Source: Nafulsella turpanensis ZLM-10
Lineage (GTDB): Bacteria > Bacteroidota > Bacteroidia > Cytophagales > Cyclobacteriaceae
DNA: 64,000 bases
Assembly (NCBI RefSeq): GCF_000346615.1
Contig: NZ_ANNU01000023.1
Location: 1-64,000 of the forward strand
Reading direction: 5' to 3'
This document shows positions 8,928 to 16,045 of this stretch, piece by piece. Numbering within the stretch: position 1 is the first letter of the stretch; each line of letters begins with the position of its first letter. The translations under genes and the position numbers were made by a program. The notes beneath the pieces are model-generated. The model saw nothing but the letters and a program-made list of their open reading frames with translations, searched no databases and had not been told where the DNA came from.

Positions 8928-8958
8928 TTTGATATAATTCCCTGATGTACTATATTTG
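8928..8958 (+). promoter_or_regulatory. Bacteroidota-type promoter of the small basic protein gene
   Basis: TTTG at 8928-8931, a 19-base spacer, then TATATTTG at 8951-8958: a textbook -33/-7 pair for the Bacteroidota primary sigma factor. The start codon at 8984 lies 25 bases downstream of the -7 box. Confidence 0.75.
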
Positions 8959-8983
8959 CACCTCAATTAAAACTTTTGATCTA

Positions 8984-9193
8984 ATGGCAGTTACCAGACT
9001 TAAAAGAAAAGGACGTAGAAATAAAACGAATTCCCTAAAAAGAACCACCGCTATAAAAAGGTTAACCGCTACTCCTGTAATTAAAAATGTGGATGTAGAG
9101 AGCCTTAAAGAAGGGTTTGCAGGTGGTGATAAAAAAGCTTCTGCAAAAAAGCAGGAAGAGCCTAAGAAAGAAGCTGCCGCAGATAAAGAATAG
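8984..9193 (+). CDS. small basic protein, uncharacterised
   Basis: A 69-residue protein, strongly basic in the N-terminal half (MAVTRLKRKGRRNKTNSLKR) and rich in Lys, Ala and Glu in the tail. I chose the internal ATG at 8984 because the promoter box at 8951-8958 overlaps the longer reading. It has its own well-matched promoter and its own strong terminator (9221-9250), so it is a real monocistronic gene. Basic short proteins of this kind occur widely in Bacteroidota; the composition suggests binding to RNA, ribosomes or DNA, but I do not recognise a defined family. Confidence 0.75.
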   Translation: MAVTRLKRKGRRNKTNSLKRTTAIKRLTATPVIKNVDVESLKEGFAGGDKKASAKKQEEPKKEAAADKE

Positions 9194-9220
9194 TCAAAAG
9201 CTTTTTAAAAAGTACTTTGA

Positions 9221-9250
9221 AGGCTGTCCTCCCCGGGCGGCCTTTTTTTT
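9221..9250 (+). terminator. terminator of the small basic protein gene
   Basis: AGGCTGTCC / GGGCGGCCT stem (nine pairs including two G-U), loop of five, then eight T residues. It ends three bases from the stop of the convergent phosphodiesterase gene. Confidence 0.85.
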
Positions 9251-9252
9251 GC

Positions 9253-9765
9253 CTAATTTGCTTTCACAGCTCCTCGTTTTCCTAATTCAATTACCTGCAT
9301 CTGGCTTACCTGTTTTTCATTTATCTCAAAACGGAGGAGGGTACGCATTTGGTGGAAGCCCTGCTGACCGGCCGCACCGGGATTCAGGTAAAGGAGCCGA
9401 TTCAGTTCTTCGTCTGTAGCCACCCGTAAAATGTGAGAATGGCCGCAAATGAAAATATCCGGCTGCCACTCTTTTAATTTCGGGCGAATACCCTTTGCAT
9501 AACGGGGAGGCTTTCCTCCAATGTGGGTCATCCATACCTGCATACCTTCACATTCGAAACGTTGATGTTCCGGACATCGAGCCTGTAATTCTTTCCCGTC
9601 GATGTTCCCCCAAACCGCTCTGGTAGGTTTAAAAGCCTCCAGTTTATTGAGTACCTCCAGGTTGCCAATATCTCCTGCATGCCAGATTTCGTCGCACTTA
9701 TCGAAATAACGAAATACCTGCTCATCGAGGTAAGAATGGGTGTCGGACAGGAGACCTATCTTCAT
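9253..9765 (-). CDS. YfcE/MJ0936-type metallophosphoesterase
   Basis: A 170-residue calcineurin-like phosphoesterase. The metal-binding motifs are in order: SDTHSYLD (residues 7-14), HAGDIG (about 30-35), a GNID motif (Asn-His/Asp site, about 54-57), THIGGKP (about 80) and GHSHILR (about 111). Size and motif order match the YfcE family of broad-specificity phosphodiesterases. Cytoplasmic; the physiological substrate is unknown for most members. It stands alone and converges on the small basic protein gene. Confidence 0.9.
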   Translation of the reverse strand: MKIGLLSDTHSYLDEQVFRYFDKCDEIWHAGDIGNLEVLNKLEAFKPTRAVWGNIDGKELQARCPEHQRFECEGMQVWMTHIGGKPPRYAKGIRPKLKEWQPDIFICGHSHILRVATDEELNRLLYLNPGAAGQQGFHQMRTLLRFEINEKQVSQMQVIELGKRGAVKAN

Positions 9766-9962
9766 AATTCTAGGGGTAAACCTTCTTTATTTTATTTTCT
9801 CAATCCTTCTACTAAAGCTTTATGCTTTGTGTTTATATTCCTGAATTACAGTTTACTATAGGAGCTACGAAAAGTAAAGCTTCAAGTTAAAACATCTGTA
9901 AACAATTTCAACACCAGCCGGTATTTAAGACAACTAATGTAGTACCGCCAAAGTAAAGGTTT

Positions 9963-10742
9963 ATGCAGAATTTTAAAAATAAAACGGCCATCGTAACTGG
10001 TGGCGGACAGGGCATAGGGAAGGCTATTGTTCAGGCTTTTTCGCACCATGAAGCCAATGTGGTAATTGCAGAAAAGGATGAAGAAGCAGGCCCGGAAGTG
10101 GTGGAATGGTTATCTGCCAAAGGGGGTGATAAAGAAAAGCTCCACTTTGTTCCCTGCGATGTTTCGAATGAAGAAGAGGTGAAGAACCTTATAGTGCAAG
10201 CGGTGCAAAAATATGGCCGAATTGATTACCTGGTGAATAATGCCGGACTTTCCCGGTTTAAGCCTTTTCTGGAATTAAGTGTAGCGGAGTGGGACGAAGT
10301 GCTGAATACTAACCTTAGAGGAGCTTTCCTTTGTGCAAAATACGCAGCTCCCTACCTGAAGAAAACACAGAAGGGCTCCATTATTAATATTGCTTCTACG
10401 CGTGCGCTGATGTCCGAACCCGATTCAGAAGCATATGCGGCATCTAAAGGTGGTTTGGTGTCCTTAACTCACGCGCTTGCACTAAGTCTCGGACCCGAGG
10501 TTCGGGTAAATGCCATCAGCCCTGGCTGGATAGAGGTACGGGACTGGAAGAAGAAGAGTCAGCGGGAAGAGGTGCGCCATAGCAGGGAAGAGGATAGCCA
10601 GCATCCGGCAGGAAGAGTAGGAGAGCCTGAAGATATTGGCCGTGCCGTGGTTTTTCTTTGTTCAGGTGAAGCCGGTTTTATTACAGGGCAGAATATTGTG
10701 ATTGATGGCGGAATGACCAAAAAAATGATTTACGAAGCGTAG
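9963..10742 (+). CDS. short-chain dehydrogenase/reductase
   Basis: A 259-residue classical SDR oxidoreductase. Seen: TGGGQGIG cofactor-binding turn (residues 12-19), CDVSNEEEV, the NNAG structural motif, Ser in the IASTRALM strand and Tyr-Ala-Ala-Ser-Lys as the catalytic YxxxK, and the C-terminal GQNIVIDGGMTKKM. The acidic residue at the end of the second strand (VVIAEKDEE) suggests NAD rather than NADP preference. Substrate cannot be told; homologs are variously annotated as glucose 1-dehydrogenase or 3-oxoacyl-ACP reductase. A charged insertion (KKKSQREEVRHSREEDSQH) lies in the substrate-binding loop. Confidence 0.88.
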   Translation: MQNFKNKTAIVTGGGQGIGKAIVQAFSHHEANVVIAEKDEEAGPEVVEWLSAKGGDKEKLHFVPCDVSNEEEVKNLIVQAVQKYGRIDYLVNNAGLSRFKPFLELSVAEWDEVLNTNLRGAFLCAKYAAPYLKKTQKGSIINIASTRALMSEPDSEAYAASKGGLVSLTHALALSLGPEVRVNAISPGWIEVRDWKKKSQREEVRHSREEDSQHPAGRVGEPEDIGRAVVFLCSGEAGFITGQNIVIDGGMTKKMIYEA

Positions 10743-10824
10743 CAGTTCTGGAGGGGCGGGTTGAGAAAAGGTGAGATTTTATCCCTGCCCTTTTCCTTCC
10801 TATATTCTGTCTTTGCTGTCTGCT

Positions 10825-11949
10825 CTATGCCTGTTCGTCTTTTTGCTTTTCCTTTTTCACCTCCGGCAATTCAGATGCCTGAATATATCCCTGACCGATG
10901 GCATGGCGGGCAGCTGCCTCTGTATCTTTCACCAGCAGCATTTGAGCACCCAGGCTCTCTGCCTCATCAATAATTTTAATTACTTCTTTATCTCTTCCCG
11001 CTTCTGAAACATCGCGTATGTACGCCGCCAGCACTCTTTTTGGATAATGCTTTATTACCTCCAGGTAAATTTCAGGGTCTTTCTGCCCACTATCCCCAAT
11101 GAGAATAAAGCGAAGATCGCCGGTACAGGAAAAAATCTTCTCAATTTCCTTCAGCTTATGCTCTTTATGGCTGGACTGGAATAATGTTTCTGCCTTCAAT
11201 CCTAGGTCGCGAAGCATAAGGGGCCCGGCAGGAATTTGCTGAATCTCCAGGAAATCTTCAAGCATATCGTAAAGATTCCAGGGACTGCTGGAAACGTAAT
11301 AAAGCGGGTTTTTAATCTTGTCTATCTCCGCTCCTTCATGCAGAGCCCTGTAAAAGGCGGCCACCCCTTTAAAGGGTAAGCGGGTTTTTGCATTATATAA
11401 AAACGTCTTTTGCATCATCCTAACAAAGCTGGTAGCAGAGGTTTGAAGGACTGTGTCATCGATATCGGAAATGACTCCGAAATCGGCCTTTTGTTGAGGA
11501 ATATGGATAAAAGAAGAAGCCTGAACAGGGCCTTTGTTATTGCCGATTTTATCCAGCAGGCGAAACTGAACAGGATGTTCAGTCTGCTCAGTATCTATAT
11601 CTGTTGGCACAGGTAGTTGAAAGTGAAAATATCCTTCCGCATCTGTCGTGGATTCCAGGTGTTGCCCGTAAAATTCTGCCTGAATGCGGGCACCAGGTAT
11701 CTCATTACTTTCAAACCGCTTATACATGGCCCGGAGATTATGCCATTTATTATCCTGCTCACGGGCAGGACGAATGTTTCGGTCTTCTATTAACCTCCCG
11801 CTGACATAGGCTTCTTTCCTGTCGCCAAAACCGCGATATCCCATCAGGAGCAAGGGGCCGATACGGTTATATTTTCGCAAATAAGACCAGCGAACTTTAT
11901 CGAATCCGTGTTCTACATAATAAGCAGCTTTGAGAAGAGGTGTAAGCAT
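10825..11949 (-). CDS. App1-type phosphatidate phosphatase domain protein (DUF2183)
   Basis: A 374-residue protein whose C-terminal two thirds form a HAD-like domain of the App1/DUF2183 family: ISDIDDTVLQTS at about residue 160 carries the two catalytic Asp of the DxDxT motif, followed by YYVSSSPWNLYDML and LIGDSGQKDPEIY. Yeast App1 dephosphorylates phosphatidate; bacterial members are presumed lipid phosphatases. The N-terminal part (about 1-130) is a beta-rich domain. No clear signal peptide. It is divergent from the frameshifted HExxH gene, with only 19 bases between start codons. The C-terminus is Lys/Glu-rich. Confidence 0.8.
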   Translation of the reverse strand: MLTPLLKAAYYVEHGFDKVRWSYLRKYNRIGPLLLMGYRGFGDRKEAYVSGRLIEDRNIRPAREQDNKWHNLRAMYKRFESNEIPGARIQAEFYGQHLESTTDAEGYFHFQLPVPTDIDTEQTEHPVQFRLLDKIGNNKGPVQASSFIHIPQQKADFGVISDIDDTVLQTSATSFVRMMQKTFLYNAKTRLPFKGVAAFYRALHEGAEIDKIKNPLYYVSSSPWNLYDMLEDFLEIQQIPAGPLMLRDLGLKAETLFQSSHKEHKLKEIEKIFSCTGDLRFILIGDSGQKDPEIYLEVIKHYPKRVLAAYIRDVSEAGRDKEVIKIIDEAESLGAQMLLVKDTEAAARHAIGQGYIQASELPEVKKEKQKDEQA

Positions 11950-11968
11950 GAAAAATGTTTACTTTTAT

Positions 11969-12318
11969 ATGATGATAAAAATCAGAAATATGTTTATCAG
12001 GACGAAACTGGTACACTGGCTTACCTTTAATTTTGCAGCAGCCATTACCCTTTATCCATTTGTGCTCGTGGCGCCTCGGTACCCGCTTAAAAAAGCCTGG
12101 TAGTGCATGAACGGATTCATTTGCTGCAGCAGGCCGAGTTACTTATCCTTCCTTTTTACTGCCTGTACCTTGCAGAGTACCTAATAGGTTTGGCAAGAGG
12201 AAATTCTCATTACCAGGCTTACCGGGCTGTTAGCTTCGAAAGGGAAGCTTTCCATAACGAGCATAACTCCCATTACCTGAAGGGGCGGAAAAGCTGGGCA
12301 TGGCTCCATTACTTGTAA
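11969..12318 (+). pseudogene. membrane HExxH protein gene, interrupted by a -1 frameshift in a poly-A run
   Basis: The first part (ATG at 11969 or 11990) reads a membrane segment (VHWLTFNFAAAITLYPFVLV) and stops at TAG 12101-12103. The second part reads on in the -1 frame as SLVVHERIHLLQQAELL, a second hydrophobic segment (ILPFYCLYLAEYLIGL) and YRAVSFEREAFHNE, ending at 12318. Together they give a roughly 115-residue protein of a kind I recognise from other Bacteroidota, where the two parts are one gene with HERIHxxQQ at the junction. The frames meet at an A6 run (12089-12094); one extra A would restore the frame. It may be a real mutation, a homopolymer sequencing error, or a slippage site. 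HExxH plus the later Glu suggests a zinc-peptidase-like site. Confidence 0.75.
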
Positions 12319-12503
12319 ATCCTTATACATCCATACTGCTTAAAGAATAATAGCCACTACCGCTTTTTTGTTTGATTTAATGGTTTTGTCTGGCATGATT
12401 TTGGGATGTAGTTCAGTGAGTAGTAAAAAATTCTGAAACCTATTGTATATCCCGAACGTTATAAAGATATCTTCTTTATTTTATTTCATCAACCTTTGTA
12501 AAT

Positions 12504-12686
12504 ATGCGACAGACCAAATTAGTTGCCAGCAGCGAAAAAAGTATTTCTGATGCTGTGCAAAAGATAATCAGTAAAGCAGTTTCCTTTTCCGAAAACATTA
12601 AAAGCCTGCATATAATTGAAGATAGCCAAATTCCTGCCACTGAAGGAAAATTTCATCTGCGCGGCCACGTTCGCAAAAGAATCTGA
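12504..12686 (+). CDS. dodecin-like small protein
   Basis: A 60-residue protein resembling the dodecin flavin-storage family: short beta strand (TKLVASS), then EKSISDAVQKIISKAVSFSENI as the single helix, then SLHIIEDSQIP and a C-terminal strand segment (GKFHLRGHVRKRI). Length and beta-alpha-beta-beta order match. The Trp and Gln that stack on flavin in characterised dodecins are not visible, so flavin binding is doubtful. It converges on the aminotransferase gene, with only four bases between stops. A TAnnTTTG-like box with one mismatch lies at 12491-12498. Confidence 0.55.
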   Translation: MRQTKLVASSEKSISDAVQKIISKAVSFSENIKSLHIIEDSQIPATEGKFHLRGHVRKRI

Positions 12687-12690
12687 CCGT

Positions 12691-13884
12691 TTAGTCTGTA
12701 AAAGTTTCATTGATAGCCTCCAGAATAATCTGGCAGGCTTTTTTTATCTCCTCATCCTGGATGGTCAATGGAGGAGCAATGCGCATGCTGTTATTGCAAT
12801 AAAGAAACCAGTCGGAGATTAAACCTTTCAGCATTGCTTTGTCAATGACTGCTTTCAGCACTTCGAAAGATTCAAATTCCACTGCCATTAAAAGGCCCTT
12901 TTGCCTGATGGCTTTAATGGCAGGGTGGACTAGTAATTCAGTAAAAAGTTTTCCTTTTTCGACAGCTCCTTCGTACATCCGCTCATCCTGGATGAGCCGA
13001 AGAGTAGCAAGGGCGGCAGCAGCGCTAACCGGATGTCCTCCAAAGGTAGTGATGTGTCCCAGAATCGGATTGTTCCGTAACACTCCCATAATTTCCTGCG
13101 AAGAAATAAAGGCGCCAATAGGCATGCCTCCGCCCATACCTTTGGCGCATAATAGAATGTCGGGCACTATATCATAATCTTCAAATGCCCAGAAGTGGCC
13201 CGTCCTGCCAAAGCCCACCTGCACCTCATCCAGAATCAGCAATGCTCCCACTTCTGTACAGCGGTGGCGTAAGGCCTGCAGGTATTGGGGATCTGCAAAG
13301 CGCACTCCTGCCTCTCCCTGAATGGTTTCGATAATTACTGCGGCGGTATTGTTATTGATATGCCTTAACTCATCGACCAGATTATATTCTATGTGCCGCA
13401 CGCCCGGTATGAGTGGGCGAAAGGCTCTTTTAAAATCTTCCTCTCCACAAACAGAAAGGGAACCCTGCGAAGACCCATGGTAGGCCTTGCGGCAGCTGAT
13501 AACTTCCGGCCGGCCGGTAAAACGCTTTGCCAGTTTAAGGGCTCCTTCTACTGCTTCGCTGCCTGAATTTACAAGGTAGCAGCTATCGAGGGGAGCTGGA
13601 AGGCTATTTGCCAGCGCCTGGGCAAGCTCCACCTGTGGGGCCTGTACAAACTCTCCGTAAACCATTACATGCAGGTACTTATCGAGCTGTTCTTTAATGG
13701 CCGCAATTACTTTTGGGTGTCGGTGCCCTACATTGCTTACCCCAATGCCCGAAATCAGGTCGATATAGGCTTTCCCTTTTGTGTCATATACGTATACACC
13801 TTCTGCTTTTTCCACTTCCAGTAATAGTGGAAAGTCCGAAGTTTGGGCCAGGTGGTTTAGAAATAGCTGTCTCTGAGAAATCAT
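12691..13884 (-). CDS. class III (ornithine/acetylornithine-type) aminotransferase
   Basis: A 397-residue PLP-dependent aminotransferase of fold type I, class III. Seen: VNSGSEAVEGALKLAKR (cofactor phosphate site), LILDEVQVGFGRTGHFWAFE with the Asp that contacts the PLP ring nitrogen, and the catalytic Lys in CAKGMGGGMPIGAF. I chose the ATG giving MISQRQLFLNHLAQ, which matches the usual N-terminus of Bacteroidota members, over a start nine codons upstream. No arginine or lysine biosynthesis genes are adjacent, so the amino donor is unknown. A -7 box ends four bases before the ATG, suggesting a leaderless transcript. Confidence 0.87.
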   Translation of the reverse strand: MISQRQLFLNHLAQTSDFPLLLEVEKAEGVYVYDTKGKAYIDLISGIGVSNVGHRHPKVIAAIKEQLDKYLHVMVYGEFVQAPQVELAQALANSLPAPLDSCYLVNSGSEAVEGALKLAKRFTGRPEVISCRKAYHGSSQGSLSVCGEEDFKRAFRPLIPGVRHIEYNLVDELRHINNNTAAVIIETIQGEAGVRFADPQYLQALRHRCTEVGALLILDEVQVGFGRTGHFWAFEDYDIVPDILLCAKGMGGGMPIGAFISSQEIMGVLRNNPILGHITTFGGHPVSAAAALATLRLIQDERMYEGAVEKGKLFTELLVHPAIKAIRQKGLLMAVEFESFEVLKAVIDKAMLKGLISDWFLYCNNSMRIAPPLTIQDEEIKKACQIILEAINETFTD

Positions 13885-13888
13885 AAGG

Positions 13889-13896
13889 CAAAGGTA
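13889..13896 (-). promoter_or_regulatory. -7 box immediately upstream of the aminotransferase ATG
   Basis: TACCTTTG on the minus strand, four bases before the start codon, with TTG a further 12 bases upstream, which is shorter than the usual spacing of about 19. Confidence 0.45.
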
Positions 13897-14074
13897 CGCA
13901 TTCATGAACAATCCTGCCGCACAGGCCTCGGATTTATAGTTGTTTGCAGGAGCGATTGGGAAGGTAATAGTTAAAAAAGTTTGATTTTATAAGGGATATT
14001 ACCTCCTGTTGTATTTTTCTCTAATTATAGATTATTTCGATAGAAGAAATGAACATCTGAATAGGATATTAGGG

Positions 14075-15763
14075 ATGAATAAGATAAGTAGGGTTTTTGT
14101 ATTCGTTTGGCTTGTATTTATCCTGCAGGCAAAGGGCCAGGATAGCCCAACGCAGGCAACAGAACGTGAAGGTTTTCCAAAGAAAGAGCTCACTGCCATC
14201 AATTCTGCTTATGCAGAGGCACGCCCGCTTATTTCTGATAATGGCAATACACTGTATTTTAGCCGTCGCCACCATGAGGGGAACAAGCGGGGAAAAAAAG
14301 ACTTTCAGGATGTGTGGGTTTCTTACCGGGATACGCTTACTGATCAATGGTCCGAGCCACAGAATGTTGGCTCCCTGATTAATAACAGAAAAAGTAATGC
14401 CATTGCCAGCCTTAGTCCCGACGGAGAGGAGGGGATTTTCTTTAATACCTATCGAAAAACCCGAAGAACCCCCTTAATCCGGAGTCGCTTAAAAGGGTCG
14501 GACTGGACCAAGCCGAAAGGATTAGAGATTGAGAATTTCATCAACATCAGCAGCTATGCCGATTACTTTCTGGATTATAAGCAGAACGTTCTCTTTCTGG
14601 CTATTGAAGGAGATTCGGTAATAGGAGAACAGGACTTGTATATATCTTTTCCTAATAGTGAAGGCGGGTGGAAAGAGCCCGTAAACCTTGGAGGAGTAAT
14701 TAATACCTCAAAAGCAGATTTTGCCCCATTTATGGGAGCCGATGGCCGTTCTCTTTTCTTCTGTTCTTATGGGCATAAAGGGGAGGGTGGAAGCGATATT
14801 TATATGTCCGTAAGGCTGGACGACAGCTGGCTCAACTGGTCGGAACCGGTCAACCTGGGGCCGGCCATTAATACAGCCCTGGAGGAAACCTATTTCTCCA
14901 TTACCAGCGATTTTCAATATCTCTATTATACTTCATACCATCCTAAAGAAGAGAACAGGAATATTCTAAGAGTTGAGTTGCCGGAGAATTTTACCGCCAT
15001 TAACGGACCGGTATTGGTTAAGCTCGATAGTGCAGCCATTTCTAAAATTATGTTGAGCGGTAATTTCAGGATTGATGAACTGGGGCAGCGCACCAACTTT
15101 CAGGGTCTAAGCTTTGCAGGTTGGCCTGCTGAAGAAAAGAAGGAAGAAGTAGATGTCGTAAATATAGCAGCAGCTCTCGAAGACTCCATTTATAAAGAAA
15201 TAACCGCAGGTATTGAAAAAGAAATTACACCAGCAGGTAATCCTGCTTCTTTAGTGGCTGAGGGAGGCCTCGAAAATGTATCAACAGGGTTCGGGAAGGA
15301 TATTAGCATCGGCTCCGATGGGGAAAGTCTTTCAGTAGCGGCAGCGGAGCTAAAGTCTTACCTGGAAAAGTCCCTCCCTAATCTGGACCTGGTAATGAGG
15401 ATAGAAGGGAATTTGATTGAATTCAAAATAGCGCAAAACCTAATGTATGAGTTTAATAGCGTGTTTGTTACTACCGATTATGTCCCTCGCCTGGCCCGGA
15501 TAGCCAGAATAATGCAGGAGAGACCGGAGTTACGCATAAAACTGGTAGGGTATACGGATAATATTGGTTCGGAAGAAGTAAATAAAAGGGTAGCTATGAA
15601 AAGGGTTCAAAACCTGATGTACTTCTTTAAAGAGAGAGGCATTGATACGGGTAGAATAGAATTGATAAGTGGCGGGGAAGATAAACCCCTGAAAGAGAAT
15701 GAAGATGCAGAAGGCAGGGCCTGGAACAGACGGGTAGAAACAACGATTCAATATCAGGAATGA
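14075..15763 (+). CDS. PD40 beta-propeller and OmpA-domain protein
   Basis: A 562-residue exported protein. The start giving MNKISRVFVFVWLVF was chosen because it opens a signal peptide (cleavage after about residue 20, before QDSPTQ) and is preceded by AGGG; a longer TTG reading adds 22 unlike residues. Residues about 40-330 contain WD40-like PD40 units (ISDNGNTLYFSRR, SPDGEEGIFFNTYRK, MGADGRSLFFCSYG, ITSDFQYLYYTSYH). Residues about 450-562 are an OmpA-type peptidoglycan-binding domain (LVGYTDNIGSEEVNKRVAMK and a closing NRRVE). The same pairing occurs in T9SS-associated PorE-like proteins, but the TPR part is missing here, so the role is unproven. Confidence 0.85.
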   Translation: MNKISRVFVFVWLVFILQAKGQDSPTQATEREGFPKKELTAINSAYAEARPLISDNGNTLYFSRRHHEGNKRGKKDFQDVWVSYRDTLTDQWSEPQNVGSLINNRKSNAIASLSPDGEEGIFFNTYRKTRRTPLIRSRLKGSDWTKPKGLEIENFINISSYADYFLDYKQNVLFLAIEGDSVIGEQDLYISFPNSEGGWKEPVNLGGVINTSKADFAPFMGADGRSLFFCSYGHKGEGGSDIYMSVRLDDSWLNWSEPVNLGPAINTALEETYFSITSDFQYLYYTSYHPKEENRNILRVELPENFTAINGPVLVKLDSAAISKIMLSGNFRIDELGQRTNFQGLSFAGWPAEEKKEEVDVVNIAAALEDSIYKEITAGIEKEITPAGNPASLVAEGGLENVSTGFGKDISIGSDGESLSVAAAELKSYLEKSLPNLDLVMRIEGNLIEFKIAQNLMYEFNSVFVTTDYVPRLARIARIMQERPELRIKLVGYTDNIGSEEVNKRVAMKRVQNLMYFFKERGIDTGRIELISGGEDKPLKENEDAEGRAWNRRVETTIQYQE

Positions 15764-15769
15764 TAAAAA

Positions 15770-15796
15770 AAAAGCCTCACAATTCGTGGGGTTTCT
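15770..15796 (+). terminator. terminator after the PD40-OmpA gene
   Basis: AAGCCTCAC / GTGGGGTTT stem with two G-U pairs and a short loop, followed by a U-rich stretch. It separates the PD40-OmpA gene from the small membrane ORF. Confidence 0.55.
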
Positions 15797-15808
15797 TGTT
15801 AAGAAGAC

Positions 15809-15979
15809 ATGACAGCAGTTAGATATAGAAAACTTTGGATTAAATTTTTGGTCGTTCTCTTTTTAACTATACTGGGAGGCGCAGTGGTATGGTATGCTTA
15901 TCAGGCCTATGAGGCAAGGCAACCGGTTCCGGCAGAGGAAGTAGAGGAAAAGGTGGAGCCAATTGAAGAGGAGCTATAA
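15809..15979 (+). CDS. small single-pass membrane protein, uncharacterised
   Basis: A 56-residue reading frame. It begins MTAVRYRKLWIKF (basic), continues with a hydrophobic segment (about residues 12-31, LVVLFLTILGGAVVWYAY) and ends in a Pro/Glu-rich acidic tail. AAGAAG precedes the ATG. Charge pattern predicts the short basic N-terminus inside and the acidic tail outside the cytoplasm. I do not recognise a family; the clear topology and codon use resembling the neighbours support a real gene. Confidence 0.55.
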   Translation: MTAVRYRKLWIKFLVVLFLTILGGAVVWYAYQAYEARQPVPAEEVEEKVEPIEEEL

Positions 15980-16010
15980 AAAATGCTGCCCCTGAAAGGA
16001 GCAGCATTCA
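15978..16010 (-). terminator. terminator of the transketolase operon
   Basis: AATGCTGC / GCAGCATT stem with a loop rich in C and A; the A-rich sequence to the left gives a U-tract for leftward transcription. Lies about 40 bases beyond the tktC stop. Confidence 0.7.
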
Positions 16011-16045
16011 AATTTCTGTAACCGTAGGTTTCCTCCGGGGCAGTT

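Noticed and set aside
12103-12318. GTG-start 71-codon gene on its own
   Set aside because: The HERIH motif would begin at the start codon, and the missing N-terminal membrane segment is found just upstream in another frame; interpreted as one frameshifted gene.
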